Source: Anaerococcus pacaensis 9403502
GTDB lineage: Bacteria > Bacillota > Clostridia > Tissierellales > Peptoniphilaceae
Direction: 5' to 3'
Length of the DNA stretch: 64,000 bases
NCBI GenBank assembly: GCA_000308255.3
Contig: HG326663.1
Coordinates: forward strand, 757,661 to 821,660
Both the position numbers and the translations under genes were made by a program. This document shows, piece by piece, positions 54,013 through 63,972 of the stretch. Below the pieces are notes generated by a model that was not told the origin of the DNA, did not search any database, and was given only the letters and a program-made list of their open reading frames with translations. Each line of letters begins with the position of its first letter. Positions within the stretch are counted from its first letter, which is position 1.

Positions 54013-55686
54013 ATGGAAAACAACTTTTTAACTGGAGATACAGTCCTTACTGAAACTAGGAAATTTAAATGGCTAAAGGATACGACAGGGGATTATCTAG
54101 ATGTCGAAACTATTGAGATAGGTGAGTACAACTCAATATCTCTAAAGAGAAAAATACCTTTTTATAGGTATTTTATTAATTATTTGCTTACTATATTCTA
54201 TGAAAAGCTTGGAATAGACAAGAAATCTGTAGATACTTATGCAAGTGGGATTTTTGATAGTATAGAAAAAGGCGAAGAAAATCAAAATCTTGACAAACTA
54301 GCTGACCTTATCCTTGATATCTTTATTGAAAGAGGCTTTGCACCAGCTGGTAGTAGCCAGGAGGTCTTTGGCTCTATTGGTTGTCCTATAGAAGAGAGGA
54401 CCATATGGAATAAGGAGCAAATCCTAAAAGACCTTTCGGCCTATAGTGTCAGTAGAGAAAAGATGATTGTCTATGGATTTGGTTTGGGAATGGACCATGA
54501 CGAGCTCGAGACATTTCTGATGAAAGTCCTAGAAGAGACTGGCCTAAATATATGGGATAAGAAAGAAGGCCTTGTTTATATTGCCTTTAAACACTTTCCA
54601 GAAGATTCTATAGAATTTTACAATAAAGCCTTAGATATATACGATAATACCGACATCACTACAGGTGAAAATCTACCAGCTGAAAACCAAGATTTTAATA
54701 CCGTTATCCTACAAAACTACATCAACGACTACCTAAACTCTCTATCAAATATAGAAAAGCTAGACGATGATGTCATAGTAGACATAGTGTCCTATCACAA
54801 GGACCTGGTAAGTGAAAATACTAAAAGAACTATCAAGTCAGAATTTATTAGTGCCTTTAATGATATAGAGGAAAGGCTTAGAGAAGAGAGCAACTTTGTC
54901 TCGGAATACGCAAGTCAGTTTGAAGACGGATACTATTCGGTAGTTGTAATAAATGCCAAATATCAAGCAGAAGATGATATAATTATTGGTAAAGACGAAG
55001 ACTTTATATGGCAAGCGGCCAATACAAAAAAAGAACTAACCTACCGCCCATATATGGACTACGAACTAGCTAAGACGGAAGATACACAAAACGTAGAGAT
55101 TGTCTTAACCAGCCCAGTTTATAAAAAAGCAAATGAGGTAGTCCACCTTGATCCGGATGATAAGTTTTATGATTTTAAACTTATTAGCCAGATTCCTGGG
55201 CTAAGAGATATAGAGGTCAAAAGCGCCTTTGTTACAGAAAAGCGAATCAATGTACTTCTTGACTATCTGTACAATGAAGAAGGCCTCATTAACCCTTCAG
55301 AGGCTGATTTAAATAACGAACAGGTGGAAGTTCTAGACGAGCTATTAAGAGATACCATCATAAATCCAGAGTCAATATATAACATCATCGAAAATGATGA
55401 CTTAGAAGAAATCACTAGAGGCAGGATAATCACCCTATTTTTCATAGACTATTATTTAAAAAACGAAGACTTATGGCATGAAACACTAAGAACTGCGGCC
55501 AAGAGAAAAAGAGATTATTTAATATATATGGACCACAAGCTTAGAAATAGCAGGCTATATGAATATAACATTTCAAATCCTTATGAAGATGTGTTATTAA
55601 AAATAATAGTAGAGGATGAACCGATTGATGTTTTTAGGGATTTATGGGCAAAATATCTATATAATATCAATAAAAGTAGGAATTAA
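54013..55686 (+). CDS. Uncharacterised 557-residue protein, gene B2 of the second module
   Basis: Homologue of the 39360 protein. Shared landmarks are DYLDVETIEIGEYNSISLKR (about residues 29-48), SREKMIVYGFGLGMDHDELE and TFLMKVLEETGLNIWDKKEG (about 150-189), IAFKHFPEDSIEFYNKALDI, the central DDDVIVDIVSYHKDLVSENT (about 253-272), and the C-terminal AAKRKRDYLIYMDHKLRNSR. The beta-rich centre (about 295-390) differs most between the copies, as would a ligand- or partner-specific part. No catalytic motif can be named. It is followed after five bases by gene C2. A TATAAT at about 53896 may be its promoter; no gene A equivalent lies before it. Confidence 0.75.
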   Translation: MENNFLTGDTVLTETRKFKWLKDTTGDYLDVETIEIGEYNSISLKRKIPFYRYFINYLLTIFYEKLGIDKKSVDTYASGIFDSIEKGEENQNLDKLADLILDIFIERGFAPAGSSQEVFGSIGCPIEERTIWNKEQILKDLSAYSVSREKMIVYGFGLGMDHDELETFLMKVLEETGLNIWDKKEGLVYIAFKHFPEDSIEFYNKALDIYDNTDITTGENLPAENQDFNTVILQNYINDYLNSLSNIEKLDDDVIVDIVSYHKDLVSENTKRTIKSEFISAFNDIEERLREESNFVSEYASQFEDGYYSVVVINAKYQAEDDIIIGKDEDFIWQAANTKKELTYRPYMDYELAKTEDTQNVEIVLTSPVYKKANEVVHLDPDDKFYDFKLISQIPGLRDIEVKSAFVTEKRINVLLDYLYNEEGLINPSEADLNNEQVEVLDELLRDTIINPESIYNIIENDDLEEITRGRIITLFFIDYYLKNEDLWHETLRTAAKRKRDYLIYMDHKLRNSRLYEYNISNPYEDVLLKIIVEDEPIDVFRDLWAKYLYNINKSRN

Positions 55687-55691
55687 CAGGA

Positions 55692-58600
55692 ATGAAAAAT
55701 TTTAATTCACAAGAGGCATTCATCAACAAAGTCAAAGATAAGGTAGTAACCAAAAGAAGCTCTCTTGTTGGAGAAAAATTCAATATTATTAGTATGATGG
55801 GCGAAGTAAAATACGAGGTCGAAGTAAAGAAACTCATCGGCATCGGTGGTTCCTCTATGGTCTATGAAGTAACAGTAGATGATACCTATCCGCCTATCAA
55901 AAACATGATTATGAAGGAGTTTTATCCAAACTACAATGAAGAGGTCATAAAGGCTGAAAGAAACCCAATTTCACCACTTGAAATATATTTCGACCCAGTA
56001 GACTTCGAGGCAGAAGAGAGGATAAGACGAGATCGTGATAAATTCATGGATGCCTACAACAAACATATCAGAATTATGGATATGGATAGGTATCTGGAGG
56101 GCAAAATTGTAAGGCCATATAGGCTAGAGATAGATAATGCCTACCTCTATGCTCTCTATGAAGTAGACACAGCAACCAGTGTAGACAAATACTACAACCT
56201 TGACCTATCTAGGATAGTAGATATACTTAAACAGACTGCAGACATCCTAATTCATCTGCACAACAATGAAATTATCTACATGGACCTAAAGCCAGAAAAT
56301 ATACTCTATGACTACAACAATGCCAGGGTAAAATTATTTGACTTTGATGCGGCTATTGACCTAAAGGAACTAGATTTCATCAACGAATTCTACATGCCTA
56401 ATGAAAAGGCCTTTATCCCGCCAGAGCTTAGGTATATCACAGATATTTCCAATAGAAAAGAACTCTTCATCTCCGAAGAAATCGACTTATATATGCTGGG
56501 AGTAACTTTTTTCTACCTGCTCACCCGCAGGTATCCAGTAGATTTAGAGAACGAAGATATGAACTTCCTAGAACGAAATGTCAGGGAAGTCCTAAACCAC
56601 AAATCAAACAAAATCCTCATCAATAAACGCGCCACTGATGGGATAGTAGAACTCCTAAAAGAAACCTTGTGCATGCATAGGTTTATTAGTGTTACCGAAT
56701 TTAGGGACAAGCTAATAGAAATTGAAAACAATCTCAGATTTAGAAACGATGATGAATTCTCAAATATCATCTCAGCTACATATTTCCTAGACCTTAATAG
56801 GCTCTACAATTATATAGTCGAAGATGAGGATGGTAAGCATATTGATGTAGCTATAGTCGGCAACAATGCCCTAGCAAGGACATTTTTTAGTTTCATATTT
56901 GCCATAGCTGATATCCAAGATGTGGCCTTAAATATAACTTTTTATGACAAAAACCCAAAGAAATTTTACAGCCAACTAACGACAGAAAATCCACTCCTAG
57001 CTGAAACCACCAAGATTTCAGTTAACAATAGAGTGGTAGCTAATAATATCAACCCAGATATCACAGACTGTGCCTATGCAAATATCACTTTCAAATCCTT
57101 TAAGGATAGGATCGACCAATCATATATCACCATCCTAGATGAAACTGGCTACGATTATCCAAATATGGCAGATCAGGTTTATAATAGTCTAAGGGATGAG
57201 CCTAGAGATAGGATTATTCTAAATTATTCGAGAAATAACCACAAGGTAGACATCAGAGAAGAAGGCCCTATATCCTTCTACAACCTAGACTTATCATCAA
57301 CCCCGACCTTTAGAAATAGAAATTACAACGACCAGCTTCTTGACGAGGCCTTTGAATTTTATAGGCTCAATGTCCTAAGTTATCATGGTGAAAGAATCGA
57401 CTATGACAGTATATGGAATGGCTTCATTAGAAAAGACTTCTATGCCTTAAAGGCTTCTCTTAGGGCGGTACTTTCAATTAAATATAGAATATTCTCTGTA
57501 GGCATTGAAGAAACTGATGATGTGGCTGGTAGATTTTATAATGAAATCATCAAGCCTTCTGGTAAAAATGAAGTCATCACTATGAGAGATATCCTTTCTG
57601 ACTATGAGCACCATTCTTGGAATAGGTTTATGATAGCCCAAGGCTATAGGGTGCCAACTAGAGACGAGCTTTATTCCTATGCCTTCAACGACCAAAAGGG
57701 CTATGTAGACTATCAAAGAAAATTCCATCCCTTTATCACATCTACCGACATAGAAATAGTGAGAAAGGGCGGGATGGACAAGCTTGCTGAAGTCACAGCA
57801 GAAATTGACGAGTTAATAGCTATAAAGACTGTCCATAAGGAAGAACAAGTCAAAAGTAGGCTCTTAAACATTGCCAACAACACTCTGTGGGATGATAACC
57901 AATATCTAAAAGACCTAAGACCACTCTGGGAAGATTTGACAAAACTTGCTGATAAAATCATCGACAATGAATACTTCGCCAACAACTCCCTAAATGTACT
58001 CACCTATCAAATAGACAAAATTCTAGATGAGGCCCATCCAGATTTGATGATGCTAGCTACAGACTATTATCAAATCTTAGATGACCTTGACCTTATTGTA
58101 CAAAGAAACAAAGACGTAGGCTTTAGAGAGTCAGAATATCTGACCATAGATTCGATTCCTCTAATCTCATCAGATAGGATAAAGACAATATACAAGCCAT
58201 TTATAGAAGATGACGAAAACTTATGGGCAAATATCATAGCGACTATCAAATTTTATCCAGAAAACCTAATCTTCCTATCAGATGATCCGATAGATGAAAA
58301 TAGGATATATAGGATAAGCAATTTCCTTATCAACAAAAGACTACAAAGTTCCCTTAAAATCGATGTCATTACCTATGAGCAAATGCAACACTACAGCAGG
58401 GAAAATGCCGTAGTTGACTTCACCCTAAATAGCCACTCAGATGCCATGAGGCCAGAATTTGCTGGTCTAGAGTATGTGGAATACAGGGGCTTTAATGTTT
58501 GGTCAGGCAACTACAAGGCCCTGGAATATTACTTGTCCAAGAGGTCACTTACTGTAGAAGAGACCTTCTTCTTAAATAACGGCATTATCCATGACAAAGG

Positions 58601-59696
58601 TAGTATTACCAATGCTTCAAAGCTCTACCACCACTACGACCACTTGTGGGACACTTACCTAAAATATAACTCAGATGACTGGGACAATTTGGTAAGGGCT
58701 ATAAATTATAACTCCAACTACTATAAACTAAGCCTTGATAGCTATGAGAAAAAGAAAGATCATAGTTTGATTAAGGTAGGTGATTTTAGATTTAGAAAGC
58801 ATGATGTCCAAAAATATAGGTATCTAAAAGAACTATTAGAAGACTTATGTGAAGAAAATCTCATTATTGATTACGAATTCCCAGCCAACCCTGGCAGGCT
58901 CAGACTTCATACCTACAATGATGATATGTCAAGGGATATAGGAGAATTTATTTCCAAAAATATGTGGGAATACAACATGGGTTTTGACCTTCAAATCACT
59001 CAACAAGCTGAGAAAAATTATAAGAATTCCTATGCAATCAGGTCTGACAAATTGATATTCTCTTATGAATATAAAACTGACCACCCAACTGAATTTGCAG
59101 ATTCGATTAGTACGCTCATGGTAGATGTGGATGCTGATAAGCCAGAGGACTACACCAGGGTATTTAGCCGTGTGGATGACATGCCTTATGTGCAAGTGAA
59201 GGAAAACTCAGTGCTTGTAAATTACGAGCTAGGCGAGGTTGCCTTTAGAGAATTTTTCAGCAATCGAGGTAATATCTTGAGGTCTTACACCTACTTTGAG
59301 TTAATCAAAAGTAGGAACTTATTTGATGAAATCAAGCTAAATGTAAACTTACGCTGGAAGGCCTACGATGACTATAGTAAGGATAGCCTACCTATTGAAA
59401 ATATCCTAGACATCGTATGTACCAAGGGCTTTTCGACCTTTATCATTTCAACTATTAAGGATAATATCAAAAACGAAGACCTCTATGAGATCAACAACCA
59501 CGCTAAGCAATTTGGTATCGATGCAAGGCCAATACTTATAGCAAGCAACTCCAACGACGATACAACACAGATCAAAAAAATTGCTGCTGCGGCTAAAGTA
59601 TATTTCATAGATAGGGAAATGATTGTAAATCATGGACTCATAAAATATATAGAGAATATAGTAAGTGGTAAAAAGGACTGGCAAAAGATAAGTTAG
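55692..59696 (+). CDS. Ser/Thr protein kinase fused to a DUF1887/Card1-like C-terminal half, gene C2
   Basis: Homologue of C1, 1334 residues. Kinase features: glycine loop IGIGGSSMVYEV (about 48-59), MIMKEFYP (about 72-79), YMDLKPENIL (about 196-205), LFDFDAA (about 215-221), and PPELRYITDIS in the activation-segment region. IDVAIVGNNALARTFFSFIF (about 382-401) starts the Rossmann-like middle part. LWANIIATIKFYPENLIFLS (about 845-864), VVDFTLNSHSDAMR and the late ENILDIVCTKGFSTFIISTI (about 1236-1255) with LYEINNHAKQFGIDARPILI match the CARF-like and nuclease-like parts of DUF1887 proteins; the E-x-K is not kept (ISTIK). In both copies kinase residues remain while nuclease residues do not, so phosphorylation is the likely activity. 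Confidence 0.8.
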   Translation: MKNFNSQEAFINKVKDKVVTKRSSLVGEKFNIISMMGEVKYEVEVKKLIGIGGSSMVYEVTVDDTYPPIKNMIMKEFYPNYNEEVIKAERNPISPLEIYFDPVDFEAEERIRRDRDKFMDAYNKHIRIMDMDRYLEGKIVRPYRLEIDNAYLYALYEVDTATSVDKYYNLDLSRIVDILKQTADILIHLHNNEIIYMDLKPENILYDYNNARVKLFDFDAAIDLKELDFINEFYMPNEKAFIPPELRYITDISNRKELFISEEIDLYMLGVTFFYLLTRRYPVDLENEDMNFLERNVREVLNHKSNKILINKRATDGIVELLKETLCMHRFISVTEFRDKLIEIENNLRFRNDDEFSNIISATYFLDLNRLYNYIVEDEDGKHIDVAIVGNNALARTFFSFIFAIADIQDVALNITFYDKNPKKFYSQLTTENPLLAETTKISVNNRVVANNINPDITDCAYANITFKSFKDRIDQSYITILDETGYDYPNMADQVYNSLRDEPRDRIILNYSRNNHKVDIREEGPISFYNLDLSSTPTFRNRNYNDQLLDEAFEFYRLNVLSYHGERIDYDSIWNGFIRKDFYALKASLRAVLSIKYRIFSVGIEETDDVAGRFYNEIIKPSGKNEVITMRDILSDYEHHSWNRFMIAQGYRVPTRDELYSYAFNDQKGYVDYQRKFHPFITSTDIEIVRKGGMDKLAEVTAEIDELIAIKTVHKEEQVKSRLLNIANNTLWDDNQYLKDLRPLWEDLTKLADKIIDNEYFANNSLNVLTYQIDKILDEAHPDLMMLATDYYQILDDLDLIVQRNKDVGFRESEYLTIDSIPLISSDRIKTIYKPFIEDDENLWANIIATIKFYPENLIFLSDDPIDENRIYRISNFLINKRLQSSLKIDVITYEQMQHYSRENAVVDFTLNSHSDAMRPEFAGLEYVEYRGFNVWSGNYKALEYYLSKRSLTVEETFFLNNGIIHDKGSITNASKLYHHYDHLWDTYLKYNSDDWDNLVRAINYNSNYYKLSLDSYEKKKDHSLIKVGDFRFRKHDVQKYRYLKELLEDLCEENLIIDYEFPANPGRLRLHTYNDDMSRDIGEFISKNMWEYNMGFDLQITQQAEKNYKNSYAIRSDKLIFSYEYKTDHPTEFADSISTLMVDVDADKPEDYTRVFSRVDDMPYVQVKENSVLVNYELGEVAFREFFSNRGNILRSYTYFELIKSRNLFDEIKLNVNLRWKAYDDYSKDSLPIENILDIVCTKGFSTFIISTIKDNIKNEDLYEINNHAKQFGIDARPILIASNSNDDTTQIKKIAAAAKVYFIDREMIVNHGLIKYIENIVSGKKDWQKIS

Positions 59697-59724
59697 GTCC
59701 GAGGCTTATTATATGAACTGCTTA

Positions 59725-59899
59725 GGGACTGTTGCAAAATAGATAAATTGTTCCAATATCATTCGAGCACCCTCCCAGATAGTGTCTCAGTTCGCCGACG
59801 GGCTAAAAGCCTCCATGAGCCGGCGGGCTAAATCTCAAACTATCTGTGAGTGCACTCTAATGATGGAACAATAATTATCTATTGATTTGCAACAGTCCC
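59725..59899. mobile_element. MITE-like element (175 bp)
   Basis: The ends are perfect 14-bp inverted repeats (GGGACTGTTGCAAA and TTTGCAACAGTCCC) that extend imperfectly to about 40 bases (ATAGATAA, TTGTTCCA and TCATT parts). The centre has a GC-rich inverted section (GCCGACGGGCT and AGCCGGCGGGCT) and CAGATAGT/ACTATCTG. It has no coding capacity. The terminal sequence resembles ends of IS6/IS26-like elements (GGxxCTGTTGCAAA), so such a transposase may mobilise it. It sits between C2 and D2; no equivalent lies between C1 and D1. Confidence 0.85.
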
Positions 59900-60081
59900 T
59901 TTTTTGTAGATGAAATCTTGGTGTTAAAACTAGATTAGATTTTAAACAATGTCTTAAGTTTAACAAAAGTAAATGTGGGGTAAAAATTATAAATAATAAT
60001 GAATTCAAACTATAAGCATTCGCTTATAATATTCGAAGACCCACAGATTTAGTCATCTGAAGATGAGATAAGTAGGTAAAA

Positions 60082-63000
60082 ATGAAACAAATTTTTGTAT
60101 CAAGTACATTTCGTGATATGCATATAGAGCGTGACCTGATTCAGACAAAGCTATCACCAGATCTGAATGACTATGCATATAACAATAGATTAGAAGGAGT
60201 CAAATTCCAAGACTTGCGCTGGGGAATCGACACCGAAGAAGGCGATGAAATAGATAAGGACAAGAAGATACTCGAGGTCTGCTTAGATGAGATAGAAAAC
60301 AACAGGCCATATTTTTGTGTGCTATTAGGCGATAGGTATGGATGGATACCTGATAACGACTTGGTAAAGACCACAGGCTACAGGTATGGGATATATGGCG
60401 AGGATGAGGAGATTGAAAAATCTATTACTCACTTAGAGATAGACTATGGATTCCTAAGAAATCTCGAATACTCAGACCATTCATTTGTGTACATAAGAAA
60501 CATCATAGGCGATGTAGAGGGTAGTATCTACGAGTCATCTGAAGTAGAACGTGCCAAGATGGAAGCCCTAAAGGCTGAAATCAAAAAAGTCCTCCCAGCT
60601 GACCATATCCGCGAATACGATGTGGAATATAGGAACGGGGCTCTTATTGGTGTGGAGAAATTTATAGACCTTGCTCGTGAGGACATTATAAGGTCCGTCA
60701 TGGATAGCCATCAAGACCAAGATGAGCTAAGTGAAACACAAAAAGAAATTTCATACCACAGAACTCAAGCGGATGAAAAGGCTGTTATTTCGAATGCTCG
60801 TAGGTCTATCGAAGAAGATATAGTAAAAAATATCGAAAATACTAACGTAATCATTATAAAAGGTGAAAGTGGTAATGGTAAATCGACTATGATGGCCAAG
60901 CTTTCTAAGAAGATTAGTGGAAACCACAAGTCCATAATCCTATTTTCTTCCCTTACTCCACGTACTACCTCTGCTAGTGGTGTCATGAAACTAATCACCG
61001 ATTATATCAATGAAGTATTGATATCAAAAGAATCAGAGTTTGCGGTAGACCTTGATAGCAAGCTTGAGGAATACAACATCGAGCAAGAAGATATAGCTAG
61101 AGAAAATGATAGAATCACTGGCCGTAGCCGCGAAGAGAAGCTATATGAGGCAGCTCTCAGAGAATACTTTAGCAAGTCTGATGAAGAACTCATTATCCTA
61201 ATCGATGCTATAGATCAATTAGACAATCCTCAAGGGATAGATATTCTCCTTAAGCCACTGCATTTTATTAGCAATTCGAGAGTGAAATTTATCATCTCTT
61301 ACCTTGATACAGTAAAAACCGAAGACCAATTCCTGTTTTTAAATTCATACACCAGCTATAGGCTCTTAGAACTAAATAAAGAAGATAAGCTTGAAGTAAT
61401 TGATGCAAGCCTTAAGGCCAACAACAAGGAACTAGCTACAGAAGTAAAAAACGACATCATAGCTAAAGAAGGATCAAAATCACCATTATACATTGCCCTT
61501 CTAGTTCAAAGACTAGTTATGATGAATAGCGAAGACTACAATAGAATAATCAAGGCTGGGGACGGATATCATATCCTCACCAACTACCAAAAAAATCTAA
61601 TCGAGCAGATGCCAAATGATCTGGAGGAGCTTATTATAGAGCTAATCCGTCAAGCTGCTATCAATTTAAATACCAATGTAGAAGATGTATTCCAAATAGT
61701 AGGCTACATCTCCCTATCTACTAGAGGCCTCCGCGAGTCTGACCTGAGGCTAATATTTGCTCAAGATGGCAAGAATTACAACTCTTTAGACTTTGCATCT
61801 CTCAAGAAATACCTTAGGGCATTTTTCCTCGAAGATAAGTATCTAAGGACTGACTTTACCCACAAAATCATTAGACGCGCTGTATTAGACACAATAGATG
61901 ATGACATTAGGATTAGACTTCACAATAACATTGCCAATGCTATGATGCAGCTACCAATTACAGACCCAATTAAACTCCAAGAGCAATATTTCTCAGCCTA
62001 CAAGTCTAAAAACGTAGCCAGCGCCTTGGAATTGATGAAAAACATGGGTGAAAATGCAGATAAAATCAGCAATTATGAAATAGAATCATCAGTCGAATCT
62101 ATCACCAAAAACCACAATGTAAAGCTAGATAAGTCCGACGATGAGTGGATGGCTAGGCTTTTTGAAGGTTTTTCTGAAATGAAACTCTCTACTCAAAAAA
62201 CACTTCTTACCTATTATGTATACAATTCCTACGAGGAAAAGACAGATGAGTCAATCAAGGCTGCCAATTATAACCAAGAGCTCCTTCTAAACTACATCAG
62301 AGGGCTCATAGATGATTATCAAAACGATGAACAATTGATGCAACTATACTCTGACCACACAACTTATCTGGGTGTCAAATACGCATCAGGCAATCAAGAA
62401 CAGAGAAGAAAGGCAGAGATTATCTTTACCGAGGCCACCGAGATAAATGTAATATTATCCCGTATATATCCAAAAAAGGCCAATAGAGAAAAACTTGCTA
62501 ATAGTTACTCAAACCTGGGTAGATTTTACCTGGATTCTGGTGGTGATTACCTGCACAAGGCCCTGGACTTATATTTACTAGCTCTAGAAATCTTAGAAGA
62601 AATTGCAAGTGAAGATTCTAGTATGGTAAGTGAGGAGAATCTAGCTATGGCTTACAACAATGTAGCCCTAGTCTATTCCAGAGGTGAATACAACGATGCC
62701 CGCAAGGCCAAGGAGTATTTCAAAAAATCGATTGAAATTTTCGATAAACTCTTAGAAGAAAGCAATTCGATTAGCTTAAAAAAGACCATAGCTATGTCCT
62801 ATGTTAATATAGCAAGTCTATACTTTAGCGGTGACAATTTTGCCAAGGCAGAGATATGGTATACCAAGGCCATCGACATGGTAAGAGAAATCGAGGCCCT
62901 GGAACCAACCTTAGATAACAAAGAAACTTTAGCAAGAGTTTATAACAATATAGCAGACCTATATGCTAGCGATGTCATAAATAACAAAGTAGCTGCAGAA

Positions 63001-63960
63001 AAGCACTACTTTATGGCCATAGATATATTTGAAAAAATCCTAGACCACAAGCCGATAGTATCTGCAAAGATGAGTTTATCAATATCTTATGACAATCTAG
63101 CCAACCTTTATTCTGATCGGAAGAATGAACAGGCTCATATGTACTACAAAAAAGCCATAGGCCTTAAGGAAGAGCTAATAAATATGAACTCGCCAAATAG
63201 CGATTATATAGTGCTTGCTACAAGCTATAATAACCTTGCATTCTTCTATGTAGACAATGGCATCAACTTAACCGAAGCCCTAGACAACTACCACAAGGCC
63301 CTAAAGATCCTACACTGGATTGAACCAAAAGAAATGGACAAGAGATACGGCGAAGATCTAGCGGTAGTTTATACCAACCTTGGGGTTCTATATTTCATGC
63401 TAGGAGATGTAAAAAATAGTGAAGACCACTATAGAAGGGCCATTGCCATCCACAAGACCCTCATCGAGGAATTTGAAGACGATGACAATATAGAAAAACT
63501 CATCATCATCTACAACAACCTAGCCACCAACAAGTTAGACATGGAATATAGCTTGGAAGAGGTAGAAGATGAGTATGTAAAAGTGGTAAAACTGATAAAG
63601 ATAATCAGAGATCCATTCAAAAAACTCAAAAAGACAGCCATCACCTACGGCAACCTAGGCACTCTATACTTATTGAAAGATAAAAACTATGAGCTAGCTG
63701 AAGATTGCTATCTAAAATCTGTAGCTTTATTTACAGAACTTGCAGAAAACCACGCTACAATCGAAAATCTCGAGAGAGTAGCGGTAATCTATCACAACCT
63801 AACCCAGCTCTACGAGCTTTGGGGAAAAGTTGAACTTCGAGATAGGTATGCTGAGATTGTAAATCAAATGAGTGAAGATATAGATTATGAAAGAAACAAA
63901 GACACCATAAATAAATTTATCCACATACACGAAATAGATAAGATTTATAGTATGAGTTAA
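60082..63960 (+). CDS. DUF4062 - STAND/NACHT-like NTPase - TPR protein, gene D2 (NLR-like)
   Basis: Homologue of D1, 1292 residues, with the same order of parts. DUF4062: QIFVSSTFRDMHIERDLIQT (3-22), FQDLRWGIDTE, PYFCVLLGDRYGWIPDND (about 77-94). NTPase: GESGNGKSTMMA (about 261-272), LIILIDAIDQLDNPQG (about 369-384), SRVKFIISYLD. Winged-helix-like LRAFFLEDKYLRTDFTHKII (about 577-596). TPR units from about 770 (ANSYSNLGRFYLDSG, AMAYNNVALVYSRG, RVYNNIADLYASD, TYGNLGTLYLLKDKNYELAE). The first 600 residues and the last TPRs are well conserved between D1 and D2. A MITE and about 180 bases of AT-rich sequence separate it from C2, so it may have its own promoter. AGTAGGTAAAA precedes the ATG. Confidence 0.85.
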   Translation: MKQIFVSSTFRDMHIERDLIQTKLSPDLNDYAYNNRLEGVKFQDLRWGIDTEEGDEIDKDKKILEVCLDEIENNRPYFCVLLGDRYGWIPDNDLVKTTGYRYGIYGEDEEIEKSITHLEIDYGFLRNLEYSDHSFVYIRNIIGDVEGSIYESSEVERAKMEALKAEIKKVLPADHIREYDVEYRNGALIGVEKFIDLAREDIIRSVMDSHQDQDELSETQKEISYHRTQADEKAVISNARRSIEEDIVKNIENTNVIIIKGESGNGKSTMMAKLSKKISGNHKSIILFSSLTPRTTSASGVMKLITDYINEVLISKESEFAVDLDSKLEEYNIEQEDIARENDRITGRSREEKLYEAALREYFSKSDEELIILIDAIDQLDNPQGIDILLKPLHFISNSRVKFIISYLDTVKTEDQFLFLNSYTSYRLLELNKEDKLEVIDASLKANNKELATEVKNDIIAKEGSKSPLYIALLVQRLVMMNSEDYNRIIKAGDGYHILTNYQKNLIEQMPNDLEELIIELIRQAAINLNTNVEDVFQIVGYISLSTRGLRESDLRLIFAQDGKNYNSLDFASLKKYLRAFFLEDKYLRTDFTHKIIRRAVLDTIDDDIRIRLHNNIANAMMQLPITDPIKLQEQYFSAYKSKNVASALELMKNMGENADKISNYEIESSVESITKNHNVKLDKSDDEWMARLFEGFSEMKLSTQKTLLTYYVYNSYEEKTDESIKAANYNQELLLNYIRGLIDDYQNDEQLMQLYSDHTTYLGVKYASGNQEQRRKAEIIFTEATEINVILSRIYPKKANREKLANSYSNLGRFYLDSGGDYLHKALDLYLLALEILEEIASEDSSMVSEENLAMAYNNVALVYSRGEYNDARKAKEYFKKSIEIFDKLLEESNSISLKKTIAMSYVNIASLYFSGDNFAKAEIWYTKAIDMVREIEALEPTLDNKETLARVYNNIADLYASDVINNKVAAEKHYFMAIDIFEKILDHKPIVSAKMSLSISYDNLANLYSDRKNEQAHMYYKKAIGLKEELINMNSPNSDYIVLATSYNNLAFFYVDNGINLTEALDNYHKALKILHWIEPKEMDKRYGEDLAVVYTNLGVLYFMLGDVKNSEDHYRRAIAIHKTLIEEFEDDDNIEKLIIIYNNLATNKLDMEYSLEEVEDEYVKVVKLIKIIRDPFKKLKKTAITYGNLGTLYLLKDKNYELAEDCYLKSVALFTELAENHATIENLERVAVIYHNLTQLYELWGKVELRDRYAEIVNQMSEDIDYERNKDTINKFIHIHEIDKIYSMS

Positions 63961-63972
63961 GATAACCCCTGG

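Noticed and set aside
54013..63960. Second module as an assembly artefact of the first
   Set aside because: The two copies differ throughout at protein and DNA level and have different flanks, so they are genuine diverged paralogues.
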